Both the position numbers and the translations under genes were made by a program. From the NCBI GenBank assembly GCA_027596945.1, contig JADGJH010000205.1, positions 1 to 25,286 of the forward strand: a stretch of DNA of 25,286 bases. The letters run 5' to 3'. Shown here in pieces: positions 9,937 through 20,534 of this stretch. The notes beneath the pieces are model-generated. The model worked only from the letters and a program-made list of their open reading frames with translations, was not told the origin of the DNA and did not search any database. This stretch comes from Physocladia obscura (lineage: Eukaryota > Chytridiomycota > Chytridiomycetes > Chytridiales > Chytriomycetaceae). Numbering within the stretch: the stretch's first letter is position 1; the number at the start of each line of letters is the position of its first letter.

Positions 9937-11890
9937 TCAAACTATCTGCTTTTTTCGTGATTTTCCAATTCGATTTAGCATTTTCAACACGGCCTTCTCT
10001 AAATTTTTCATGTCAAGTTCATAAAAGGCTGGCCCACTATACAGAACATTTGAATACCTATATTTTTGGTTTTGGATTTCAAACTAAAAGTGCATTGAGC
10101 CAACTCACATATGTTTCAAACGTTTACTAAGATTTCGAAACTGCTCATTTCCACTTGATCTTTCAGGTGGCTTCATTTCCACAACTCCAGCGCGGGTTAT
10201 ACTCCGTCGAAGGTACAACAAATGGGCAAATACAGCACCGTGCGGTCCCACAAAGAGGTCAGTGTCTTGCGCGAGCGCAACTTGATCTTCAAATGTGAGT
10301 GAGGCAAAATCCACAGCTCGAAACTGAGCTATGATCTCCGTCGGTTTTGAGATTGACCAGCCTGACACAACAGAGGCAAGACGGTCAACAATAAAATCAT
10401 CATTTGGAATCACGCGAGCCAAATGTTTCTTTTTTAATGATTGTGGCGTTATGGCTATTTTGTCTTGCTGATACTCAAAAAATCCACGAATTTGTTGTAC
10501 CCTTGATGTTGTCGGGGGTTGCGATGAGTTTGAGGCACGGACTGCGTAAGTTACTGTAATCACGCGATTTCGCATATTAAGAAATTCTTGCTCTGTTACG
10601 GTACCAATTTCCAGTAATGTATCCAGCCTATAATTTATTTCTAGCTTGATTGATGGTACGATTGGCAGTGGTTTCCAAGACGGATATGAACTATTGCCAA
10701 ATACTGCTGTTCGAATTCGGGAAATCATGAACGCGCGGAATGCTTCGAAAAGAGGCGAAGAAGTGCAAGAATCTTCAGTACGTGCATTGCGCGAAAGTGG
10801 TGATATTCCACCATGGATTCCCCAAACTGCCGATCGCAAACAAAGAATTGGTGGGCTGTCTTTTCGCGAGTCAATATGTTTATAAACCGCTGAAGAGATT
10901 TCGCGAATGTCAATGAGACGATTGCTGGACGTGAAAATGTGTGACCACGCGATAGTAAACGGACCATCGGTTTCACGACGGTCAAGAAGAACAGGTTGAA
11001 TTTCGTTCGGGCTGAGATCCAGGAGAGCGTAAACCAAGAAAGTATTTAGAGCATCTTGGTGGAATTGATACGGGTTGGTTGTATCCCATCGTGAGATGAA
11101 AAAAACAGGCGTTTCGAGCCTGATTAACGGTGCTTTGCTATTAGTTTCCAACATTTACTGAATAATAATATCACCATGCATCGCACTGAACGTTAGTATC
11201 ATCAACAAACTCTATGCCATCGTAAAACCAGCCAGCTGCACCGCCACCAAATGTTTTGTTCCGCCATATTCTTTTGTCATCAAAGGAACAACTTGCTGCT
11301 AAAACTCCTTTCGATGGTGGCAAATCTAAACCTTTGGGGCGATCACCAACTTCAGGCAGTTTTTCCAACCGTATAGCAATATTCGATGATTCGCAGTATC
11401 GCTGGGGAATTCTTTTATCGATTGTGCCACATCTGATTGAGGACGCGCCCATAATGACGGAAGTATTTTCGGGAGTAAAGCGGAGAAATATCTTTGAAAT
11501 ATCTGATGATGAATTACCAGTTTTGTGAACGCGACGGAACGGAATCGCGGAAACAGAATCGGGCGAAGAATTGCAAATGTTCGGGGATGGATTCGCTGCT
11601 TTGTTAAACAAATAGTTGCCTGACACAAATTCATCATTGAAGAGTAGCGACGAGCAGCCGCGCGTAAAGCCAGAATAAGCGAGTGCAGCGCGGAGAAGAA
11701 ACTGCGCATTTGCTTCCTTCGCGTTTGACGGCGACTTGTCGTCAACGCCAATCACATAGCTAACACTGCTGTCACCGACAGCTGCAGCTTCACTATCCGC
11801 ATACGCGGCACTTTCGCCGATAGACCAGTGCAAAAATAGCATTGCTAAAAGCAGCCCGGCTGCAATCCGCATCATCCGGGATATCCGCAT
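9937..11890 (-). CDS. GT61-family (DUF563-like) glycosyltransferase, paralogue B
   Basis: Exons 11890-11175, 11119-10109 and 10057-9937 give 615 residues. Both introns sit at exactly the same places and phases as in, or one module after, those of paralogue A: intron 2 falls at the KxxM junction in both. Intron 1 is shifted: here it splits the Trp codon of CDAW-LETPVF, while in A it splits WMY-EG, 16 codons earlier. The protein has an N-terminal signal-anchor (about 6-22), a shorter stem than A, then ISRWDTTNPYQFHQD and VGPHGAVFAH (HGA near residue 531), the GT61 hallmark. The last exon encodes a basic tail ending KSRKKQIV. The ATG at 11890 is the first in frame; upstream codons lack one. It is expected to be a Golgi/ER lumenal transferase with unknown substrate. 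Confidence 0.87.
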
Positions 11891-12065
11891 TTCTGTTGTT
11901 TTTTGTTTTTTTGGCAAGATCCATTCTACTATTTTTTAAATCTCAGCCTGCTTACTCACAAAACTGCAATTACTTGTAAATCCAGTTAACAGAGAAAACT
12001 TTGTCTGCTGGCATTGATTTGACACGAAACAATTCACTGTTTTGAGCAAATTGAATTTCCTGCAA
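11891..12065. promoter_or_regulatory. Putative bidirectional promoter between GT61-B and PMT
   Basis: Only 175 bp separate the start codons of two divergent secretory-pathway glycosylation genes, GT61-B (-) and PMT (+), so the two core promoters must overlap or abut. I see no clear TATA or CCAAT box. Shared regulation is inferred from the layout only. Confidence 0.5.
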
Positions 12066-14870
12066 ATGACTGCTGAGCTCAAGAAACGGGCTGGAAAAGG
12101 CATTAAGAACATCGATAGTGCAAACGGAAACGGGAAAGAAAAGGATCGAGATAATATATTTTTAAGCGCGACTTCTAATGGCCTCGACGCATCGAAAGCA
12201 ATCGTCGATTCGGAAAAGAAAAGAGAAATAAACAACAACAGCAACAGTAACAGCAAAAATAGCAGCAAGGATTCCGTCGATACGCTTGTACAAGAAGCTC
12301 ATGCGCGTGAAATTGAATGGAGTTGGCTGTGGCTTGTTGGTCTCGCGTTTGTTGTTGTTTTGTCATTGGTAACACGCATGTATAGAATTCAAAACCCAGC
12401 AAAAGTGGTGTAAGTTCGCGTTCTTTTTCCCTTCCGTTGTATACAATACATTATTTTTCGAATACGCTGAAAACTAATTGTTATTCGCACTAGCTTCGAT
12501 GAGGTGCATTTCGGCAAGTTTGCCTCATACTATCTACGTGGCGAATACTATTTTGACGTGCATCCACCTCTGGGCAAACTCCTTCTGGCCGCCGTGGCTG
12601 CTGCTGCTGGTTATGATGGGCATTATTTGTTTGATGAGATTGGTGATGACTACGCAGCGCATGGAGTTCCATTTGTGGCTATGCGGCTGTTTCCCGCCCT
12701 CTGCGGTGCTCTTATCCCACCATTTTGTTTTCTATCACTCAAAGAACTCGGCCTTTCATTTTCTGCATCTTTTTGGGGCGCACTTATTCTGATTTTCGGT
12801 TTGGGAATTCCCCCTTTTCTGCTGCTTTACTCCAATTAAAAATTTTTCATTCAGACAATGCCCTCATCACACAGTCACGTCTTATTCTACTCGATAGCAT
12901 GTTGCTCCTATTTGGCGTCACTTCTATCTACGCCTGGATTCGCTTCTACAAAGAACGTCAATCGTAAGTTATTTAATAGCCAACGGTAATTTTGTATGCT
13001 TACATTTGATATTTTTTTTGTTTTTTTTGTAAGTCCATTTTCTCTTTCTTGGTGGTTGTGGTTGTCTCTTACGGGAGTTTCACTTGCACTGACTCTTGGA
13101 GTTAAAATGGTCGGATTGTTCACGATCGCAGTCGTTGGAGTTGCTGTACTGTTTGATTTATGGAGGATTCTCGATATTGAACATGGTCTGTCAATGGTAA
13201 GGAGGTAAAATAAGGTCGAAAACTTCGTTTTAAAATTTTCAAAAAAAAAAAAAATTAGACCCAATTCTACAAGCATTTCGCTGCTCGTTCACTCTGTCTC
13301 ATAGTTCTACCTATTTCTCTGTATTTATCTTTCTTCTATATCCACTTTGCACTCCTTCCATACACTGGTCCTGGTGATGCTTTTATGTCGCCACGTTTTC
13401 AATCAACTCTGTCAGGAAACGAAATTATGGCGAAAAGTGTTTCTGTGCCTTACACGTCACAAATTACATTGAAGAATAAGAATCAAGGCGTTTTTTTGCA
13501 TTCTCACGACGCAAAATATCCACTTACATACGAAAACGGACACGTCTCAAGTGAAGGCCAACAAGTCACTGGATACCATCATCCAGACGGAAACAACGTG
13601 TGGGAAATCTTTCCAGCCGACCAATCATTATATTCTGCGGCACCCGAATATTTTCCAACTGCAACAGAAAAAGAACGCGGTTTGAGATACGTGAAAAATG
13701 GTGACTTGGTTCGTTTACGACACGTTGGAACACAAAAATATCTTCTGACACATGATGTTGCGAGTCCGCTTACTAGCACAAATATGGAGATAACTGCTGT
13801 TGAAGGAGATGAGCGATATGCGGAGACTTTATGGAAAATCAGCACTACAGACGGGAAAGTTGGCGACAAAATTTACAGCATGAGGTCACATTTTACATTC
13901 ATCAGTGTCCCGCATAGCGTTGCTTTGCATCCGAACTCGATTCTTCCTGAATGGGGTTTCGCGCAGATTGAAATGAACGGAGAAAAGAAGTTGGAATCGA
14001 AGGGAAATGTTTGGTACTTTGATGAAATAATTCATGATACCATTATTGATGGTGAGATTTTTTGTACAATATTTTTTTGTATTGAAATATGTATAAAATT
14101 TTGTTTCTTTACAAGGGGTTGATAAGTATGAACCGCAAATAGTCCAAAGCAGCCGTAAAGCAGCTGGAACCATGCCATTCATTTTGAAATTTCTTGAGCT
14201 TCAAAATGTGATGTTTGTCCAAAACGCGGGGTTGACAACATCGCACCCATACTCATCGTCGCCAAATGAATGGCCGTTTGTCATTCGCGGAATATCATTC
14301 TGGGAAACTAAAGAAGGACTTCGTCAAATCTACTTACTTGGAAATCCGTTCATCTGGTGGTTCTGCATCGCTAGCGTAGGGGTATACGCGGGAATCTGGC
14401 TTGTTGACCGGATTGTTTTTCGTCGTCAAGTTGATCTGCTTGGTCCAAGTCTTCGTCGGTGGTTTGACAATGCAATTGGGTTCCTGTTTCTTGCATGGCT
14501 TCTGCATTACATTCCATTCTTCTTGATGGGACGTATGCTGTTCTTGCATCACTATTTGCCGTCGTTTATTTTCTCAACAATGCTGGCGGCGGCGTTGATG
14601 GATTTTGTGTTCCGGCTTTCGAGGGAGCGTGGGCCTGAAACAATAATTGAAGATAAAGAGGCTGCGTTACGCGTGCCAATGTTTGTGTGGGCACATAAAA
14701 GCGGTCCGTTTGGAAGTGTATTGTTTGTTGGAGTTCTTGGAGGGACCTTGAGTGCATTCTTGTGGAGTTTTGCGTATTTTGCGCCGTTGAGTTACGGGTC
14801 TGGATTCCCAGTTGTTGAAGATATTCGGGAAAGGAAATGGTTTAAAGCATGGGATTTCCAGCATGCTTGA
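12066..14870 (+). CDS. PMT: Dolichyl-phosphate-mannose-protein mannosyltransferase (PMT family)
   Basis: Six exons (12066-12409, 12494-12798, 12855-12963, 13034-13196, 13259-14051, 14116-14870) give 822 residues. PMTs sit in the ER membrane and move mannose from dolichol-phosphate to Ser/Thr of secreted proteins. The order fits the family: a hydrophilic Asn/Ser-rich N-terminus, helix 1, the catalytic DE of VFDEVHFGK in lumenal loop 1, FDVHPPLGK, DNALITQSRLILLDS, SPFSLSWWLWL, GPGDAFMSPRFQ, then the lumenal MIR region (about 360-540; e.g. LHSHDAKYP, VRLRHVGTQKYLLTH) and C-terminal helices with HPYSSSPNEWPF and RQIYLLGNP. The subfamily could be PMT4/POMT1 from the MIR flank and GISFWE motif, but I cannot settle this. 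Intron 2 starts with an unusual GTTTGG donor; the splice is supported by protein continuity. An AATAAA lies just after the stop (14899-14904). Confidence 0.93.
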
Positions 14871-16019
14871 ATTGAATTGTTTGGACTTACTTTTTTTGAA
14901 TAAATATTGTTGACTGCAAAGAAAGTTTTGCATTACTTCCAATATTCATAGCACAGTAAGGCATATCTTGATTGTAGAGTTACCCAGCAGCTTTCTGATT
15001 TGCTGCAGTCAAAGCTATTAACCTGGATTTACAGACTCCTGATCTTCATTCCCAATAAAATCTTCATATTCATAGTCATGAGAAGTAGTAAAGTCTGATT
15101 CAGCATCACTATTGCTATCAGACAACCCAAATCCAAGCAGATTATATGAGTTAGAGTCTGTTGTATCAGCATAAAATTGCACTGCAAGCATTTCAAAGTA
15201 GCTTTGTGTATTGGGGCCATCAAAATTATGCAGATCAGAGTTTTTCTGTTGCATACCAATTTTCTTGTGAACAGCGACACTTTTTTTTTTTGCCACTGCA
15301 AAAATAGAAGGAGTGAAAAGAAGGAAAAATTAAATGTCTTTGAAATTTCTTTGTCTGTTGTCTGCAAGGAAATTTGACAAAGCAAATTTCTCACAAGGAA
15401 AAGAAAAACCTTGTGAAAAAATACTGCCAAAATAGAAGCCAATAGCCCCAGATGCTAGAACCACTGTGCAGAATAATACCAATGATGAACCTGATAACCA
15501 GGGCTCACCGAGGTGTAAATTGACATTCCACTTTCGTGCTGCGTATGATAGAACTTCTCAAGAAAATCTTCAACATCTAACCCTTTGATGTCACATACAG
15601 ACATACTACTGAAGCATGAATCAAAGTTGCAAAAACTGTGGGAATTGCATCAGGTATAAATAATAATAATCCCCAAACAGCTGCGAACTGCAAAAAACAG
15701 TTTGAAAAACTTGTGAAGAGCCACCACAAAGACATTATGGAAGCTCTTCACACATTTGGAATGGAAGAAAAATACAAAGAGCATGAACAGCTATTGGAAC
15801 AATTCTTAAAAATTGCTGGTAGCGTGCTCTTCAATAACGTTGGGTGTATTTTGAATTCATTACGTGCTATTGCCTCCAAACATTTCCAGATCCTTTGATA
15901 TCTGCTATTTCTGAGGACGAGTGTAATGCATAGAATTGGGGCCGATATGAGTGGAATGAACACTGCTGGCTAGTCAAAAGCGACTTGGGTGAGATTTTTT
16001 TTGAAAAACAAGTTTCAAA
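14871..16019. other. Gene-poor, CpG-depleted gap with transposon-like debris
   Basis: No intact gene. Minus-strand coding-like pieces occur at about 15505-15620 (VEDFLEKFYHTQHESGMS) and 15018-15295 (acidic, Asp/Ser-rich), possibly exons of one broken gene separated by an intron-like GTGAGC...CAG. A plus-strand Myb/SANT-like piece is at 15638-15898 (listed separately). CpGs are nearly absent from 14870 to 15480 and sparse to 16000, in contrast to the PMT and OYE genes on either side. An 11-A run near 15281-15291 makes the minus-strand frame ambiguous. Confidence 0.5.
15638..15898 (+). pseudogene. Myb/SANT-like DNA-binding fragment, transposon-type
   Basis: About 85 open codons without an ATG start. 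AANCKKQFEKLVKSHHKDIM followed by GMEEKYKEHEQLLEQFL resembles the third helix and C-terminal extension of Myb/SANT-like DNA-binding proteins found with DNA transposons and in transposon-derived genes (pattern: C-x-x-x-F-x-x-L, then G-x-E-E-x-Y-x-E-x-E-x-L-L). The first helices are not seen. Probably a relic. The family assignment is tentative. Confidence 0.4.
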
Positions 16020-17429
16020 ATGCATCCATTCCCAACAACAAAGATTTCCGCCTATAATGCGGGCCGTCTTGGCGCAAACTCTGGTGGCCCAGCCGCGACA
16101 ACACTGAACCAGCACTCTACATCCCCATTGTTTCTGCCGTTTCGTCTACGTTCGCTCGAGTTCAAAAACCGCGTCGGTGTTTCGCCAATGTGTCAATACA
16201 GCGCCGTCGATGGGTTTCCGAACGCGTGGCATTTCGGACACTTATCACAGTTTGCTATCAAAGGAGCTGGACTTATTATTGTGGAAGCGACTGGGGTAAG
16301 CTTGTGTGTGTGTGTGCAGTGTGTGAAGATCGCGTTCATTTTTTTTTGTTTTCAGGTGACACCCAACGCTCGGATCACGCCAAATTGTCTTGGACTTTGG
16401 TCCCAGGCCCATGCGAACGCATTTAAACCTATTGTCGAGTTTATCAAGAGTCAGGGAGCTGTTGCTGCTATTCAGGTACTTCCGTGTTTTGGATCCAGAT
16501 TTCAAATCCCCACACTTCATTGAAAAATTTAATTTTCCACCAGTTGGGTCACGCTGGAAGAAAAGCGTCGACACTGGCGCCATTCGTCACCAACAACAAC
16601 TACAACTCTGTCGCGTCTACTGAGCAAAACGGATGGCCCGGCAATGTTGTTGGACCGTCACCTGTCAAACAAGCTCCAACAACTGCAGACGTGAAAGAGC
16701 TCTCTGTTCCCGAAATCCGCCAAATTGTCAAGGATTTTGAAAACTCGGCGCGCTTGGCGCTTGATGCTGGCTTTGATGTTGTTGAACTGCATGGCGCCCA
16801 TGGGTACTTGATTCACTCGTTTTTGTCGTCTTTGAGCAATTTCAGGAATGATGAATATGGTGGTTCTTTGGAGAATAGAATGAGGTGAGAAAATAAATGA
16901 ATAGAATATCTACATTTTTTATTAAATTATAATTTTTAAACGCGAAAATTCTCATCCTTGTAGATTTCCAATTGAAATCGCAAAAGCTGTGCGAGCAATT
17001 TGGCCTGCCGACAAACCCCTCTTTTTCCGTCTTTCTGTGTCAGACTGGTCTGACGAACCTGCCGGCCTTACAGCCGCAGATTCTGTCCACATTGCGCGCG
17101 CACTCAAAGCAGTCGGAGTCGACCTTGTTGATTGCAGCAGTGGCGGAATTGTCACCGCCCCGGTCAACCCAGCAGTGTTTTTCGAGCCAGGATATAACGT
17201 TGGATTCGCCGAGCAGTTGCGTGTGGAAGCGGGCGTTGCGACTGCGGCGGTGGGGAATATCACCGACGCTGTGCAGGCAGAAGAGATTTTGAGGAATGGG
17301 AAGGCGGATATTGTCTTGCTTGCACGAGAGTTTCTGAGAAATTCGGCCTGGGTTCTTGATTCGGCGGCGAAAGTTGGGGCGGAAGTTGAATGGCCTGTTC
17401 AGTATAGGCGCGCGAAGCCTAGAGAATGA
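16020..17429 (+). CDS. NADH:flavin oxidoreductase, Old Yellow Enzyme, YqjM/NamA type
   Basis: Four exons (16020-16295, 16356-16475, 16544-16884, 16964-17429) make 400 residues. It is an FMN-dependent ene-reductase using NAD(P)H to reduce activated C=C bonds. Diagnostic class-III OYE motifs in order: SLEFKNRVGVSPMCQYS with the redox-tuning Cys (about residue 59), WHFGHL, QLGHAGRKAS, the substrate-binding VELHGAHGYLIHSFLS, then NDEYGGSLENRMRF for FMN phosphate/arginine contacts, and a C-terminal ARGFL-like segment here reading LAREFLRNSAW. The N-terminal 30 residues (Ser/Thr/Asn-rich) are longer than bacterial YqjM. The usual LSPLSN reads LSSLSN. All exon joins fall inside conserved motifs. Intron 1 holds a short (TG)n run. 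FTR1-B follows on the same strand, 238 bp downstream. Confidence 0.93.
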
Positions 17430-17620
17430 TTTTTTAAATTTTGAGTGCGCAGTCTGAACATAGTTTTTTTGAAAGCTTATACGATTTCCAAGGCTTGCAA
17501 TATAAAAAATTAAATTAGATTTGCATTTTTACAAAGAACTAGTAATTCCAATTTGCTTTTTTTTTTTAATAAACAAAACCTTCAAATGAAAAATCGCAAT
17601 TTTTCAATACTTTGTTTCAA

Positions 17621-17628
17621 CCAATCGG
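17621..17628 (+). promoter_or_regulatory. CCAAT box upstream of FTR1-B
   Basis: CCAATCGG lies 40 bp before the FTR1-B start codon. In ascomycetes the CCAAT-binding complex with HapX regulates iron genes; whether this fungus has that circuit is not shown here. A single short motif, so weak. Confidence 0.25.
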
Positions 17629-17667
17629 AAGAAAGCCGAGGGTCGCAACAAAACGAAAAAAAATAAG

Positions 17668-19014
17668 ATGGCTGTGGGATTTAGCATATCGGTGTTCTTT
17701 GTGATATTTCGGGGTGTGTAGTGTTGTTTGATGGTTTGTACTATCATGTGACTGCAGACGATTAGAGTGCACTGAGGCGTCGATCGTGGTGTCAGTGCTG
17801 CTTGCTTTTGTGGCGTCCCGGTTCAAAGGCAGCGACGAAGCGGCAATGCGGCGCACGTTGACATTGGCGCTGTGGACCGGCACCGGCATTGGTATGCTTG
17901 TGTCTGTGGCCATCGGCGCCGGCTTCCTCGTTGTACTGTTCAAATACGCCGCGGACCTCTGGTGAGTGTACTTGCCGACCGCTGTAGCAGCGATTGCGTT
18001 CGTTCTTTCTAACCTACCCCCAAAGGATGGCCACGTCAACAGCGATATCAACTTGCCTGATCTGCCCGACCCCTGCAGTCTAACTGTCGATGACACCGAA
18101 ATCGAGCGCGGTCCGTCCCTTGAGGCATCACACTTCCTGCCCGCAACCACGCCCTTGAAACATCACCCGGATACAATCTCTAGCAAAACAGAAGCAGCAC
18201 ACAACGACAATGGCATTAGCAATAGTCAATATCCCAAAACTCGGAACTTTCTGGAAGATTCGTCAGACGCTGATTCACACGAACAACAACTGAAGCAACT
18301 TTCGCCGGAAGAAACCCTGAAGCGAACTAGACGCGCGCAGATAAAAAGCGCGCAGCCTTTTTTCTGGATTCCGTTTCTGACTGTCATTCGAGAAGGGCTG
18401 GAAGGAATGGCTTTTCTGGGTGGAATTGCTCTCTCCGAAGATCCTGGTCATATTCCATTAGACTTTTTTGTAGATATCATTTGTGGATTCTTGATTGGAT
18501 ATACATTCTATAGGTATTAAGGAAAATTTTATTCGGATCTCGTGCTCTCCGTCTTTCCTAAAAAATTTTTTTTACAAACGTTATTAGAGCTGGGAACACA
18601 ATGAAACTGCACACCTTTTTTGTAACAGCGTCACCTGTGATTTTATACCTTTCGGCTGGCCTATTTTCGAAGGCTGTGCTCCAATTCCAAAAAAACAAAT
18701 GGGCCCACCTTATCGGAACCACCGTCGACATTGATTCTCTCAAGTACTGTGACGCCCGGCAATCCGTCTTTCGTTTAACCTGTTGCAGCCCCGACGTTAA
18801 CACTGAAGGCGGCTGGCAGTTTTTCAATGCCCTTTTGGGATGGACAAACAGTCCCACGATAGGAAGTGTTGTTGCGTATGTTCTCCATTGGATATTTGTT
18901 GTTTTTGTATTGGTGGTTATGAAGGTTACGGATCGAAAAAGAATACGGTTGGGAAGAGAACGAATTGGGTTCAAGAGTATGATTGCAAACTGGGTTATTG
19001 GGAGGAAAAAATGA
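17668..19014 (+). CDS. FTR1: Iron permease, FTR1 family (copy B); possibly defective
   Basis: Exon 1 (17668-17713) is 46 nt, as in copy A, and splices to 17766 to form FRECTEAS (first RExxE). Later come REGLEGMAFLGG, HIPL, the ICGFLIG helix, AGNTMKLHTFF, LTCC and GGWQFFNALLGW, ending DRKRIRLGRE. The A-copy introns at FLGG and at VW/H are absent. After AADLW the frame meets TGA (17963-17965) yet remains open before and after. Two readings exist: a nonsense codon in a pseudogene, or an 81-nt intron 17962-18042 (donor GTGAGT, CTAAC branch-like site at 18009-18013, acceptor CAACAG) giving exons 17668-17713, 17766-17961, 18043-18513, 18588-19014 and 379 residues. Either way the membrane segment that follows the Trp in copy A (ESLWEAIFSLIA) is lost. 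The loop before REGLE is Ser/Asp/His-rich and longer than in A. Confidence 0.8.
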
Positions 19015-19324
19015 GCATTTTTTAATTTTTTATTATGACCCTTTATGTGTGTATGTGTGTGTGTGTGTGGGTGGGCGTGTTTCTCAAGTAATAGGTTCAA
19101 GAGTGATAAAGTGTAGGATTATTTAGAGTGATATTTACATCAAATGCTAAGTAGCACTTTTTTATCTTTGAATCCCTTTTCTTTTCTCTTTTTCTTTATT
19201 TATACAGCATTTTGCTTGCGCACAATAGTTGCAAATAAAATCTTTCAGTAACAAATCCCAAAACCTTACTGCTCCCAAATATAAAACAATTGGGAGTAAA
19301 ACGAAGGCGGTAAAAAAAAAATGT
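19015..19324. other. Convergent 3' intergenic region with (TG)n microsatellite
   Basis: 310 bp between the stops of FTR1-B (+) and the CCC1-like gene (-). A TG-rich microsatellite occupies about 19045-19079. The remainder is AT-rich 3' flank. No gene seen. Confidence 0.7.
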
Positions 19325-20534
19325 TTAAGCTGTAGGTGTTGGCATTGCTTTTGCGATTCCAAACGCGGCACCAGAAGCTGCGGCACCAACAATCATCATT
19401 TCAACTGTTTGAAAAAAATACAAATAAATAAATGAAACTAGATTCAATTAAGAAAATAACACATATGAGTTACTCACAAGCCGATTTCAGTTTTTGCTCA
19501 ACACCCATTATAACCGCTTTTACATAGCCGAAAATGAACAACACAGCTAGGGTACCACCAATAGAAACATAAAACGCCGTATTTGCGTTTGGAATGACCA
19601 AATATGGAAATAACGGCACAATGCCCCCCATCTACATTCAGATAATTTACATACGCACAAATTCTCAAAAAATAACAGTAATAAAAACTCACAAAATAAG
19701 ATCCCCCAATGGTCAAAGCTGAAATCCACAAGCGACTAGAATCCGGTTTCTCCAAATTCAATTCATACTTCATCATAAACTCGATCCACATCTCGGGTTT
19801 CTCCTTCAAGCGCCTCACCAGCGGCTCGATATCGTTGCGCTCCATCCCGTATGGCTCGAATATCTCGTATATTTCTTCCTCTTCTTGTTCGGGAACGGTG
19901 CGAATCTCGTGCCATTCGCGCTTCTCTTCGGCGTTATAGTGCTCAATTTCGGAGCGACCCGCGAGGTAGCCACCGAGGCCCATAGATATGCAGCCCGCAA
20001 CGATTTCGGCCATGCCAGCGACGACAACGAATCGGGAGTCGCCGAGGGAGGAGAGGCCGGCGGTTAGCGCGAAGGGGACGGTGAGACCATCTGAGAGTCC
20101 AACAACTATATCCTGTCGATTTTTATTTTTATTTTTATTGTTTTCAGATTAGTTCTTTGGATAATATGCACTTTTTTTTTTTTTTTGGGGTGCTGAATGC
20201 TGTTTTGCGCTTGCTGAGTAACGAAACACAAATTTTCGCAAGAGGTTTGCAGAAGAGAAGGATGATAAAGGCTAGACGGCATGGTATTCACCCGAACTAC
20301 ATCCGCCCCAGTAAAATGCGGTTCCTCATGAATATTCAGCTCTTCGACAGACGACTGTTGCAGCTTAAGTTGTTTCTGTTTGTGAGATTGTAGCGTAGAG
20401 ACGATCCAAACAGTAAGCAGAACCAGCACGCCGGCTGCGAAGATTGAACCGACGATAGCACCGATTACAATGAGCTCGTGGTCTGTACCGCTTGAATCTC
20501 TTCTTGTGGTTGATATTGCTATCGGGGAAGACAT
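19325..20534 (-). CDS. CCC1: CCC1/VIT1-family vacuolar iron (Fe/Mn) transporter with extra N-terminal helix
   Basis: Four exons (20534-20292, 20112-19693, 19631-19478, 19404-19325) join to 298 residues. CCC1 proteins load cytosolic ferrous iron or manganese into the vacuole. Hallmarks after the first splice: HFTGADVVRDIVVGLSDGL, TVPFALTAGLSSLG, GMAEIVAGCISMGLGGYLAG (helices 1-2), an acidic metal-binding loop with EQEEEEIYEIF and E-rich helices, then GGSYFMGGIVPLFPYL and the last helices with FIFGYVKA and GAAASGAAFGIAKAMP. The first exon is unusual: residues 20-47 form a clear additional membrane helix followed by a Gln/Lys-rich linker. The first intron is 179 nt, long for this locus. ATG at 20534 is the first in frame with this helix. 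Confidence 0.92.

Noticed and set aside
17962..17990. A 26- or 29-nt intron removing the FTR1-B stop
   Set aside because: Too short for this genome (others are 49 nt or more) and it breaks the reading frame.
17617..18150. 177-codon minus-strand frame over FTR1-B
   Set aside because: Antisense shadow; the plus strand holds spliced RExxE and helix sequence matching copy A.
19040..19080. Possible structured or telomeric repeat
   Set aside because: Plain (TG)n microsatellite in a 3' intergenic region.
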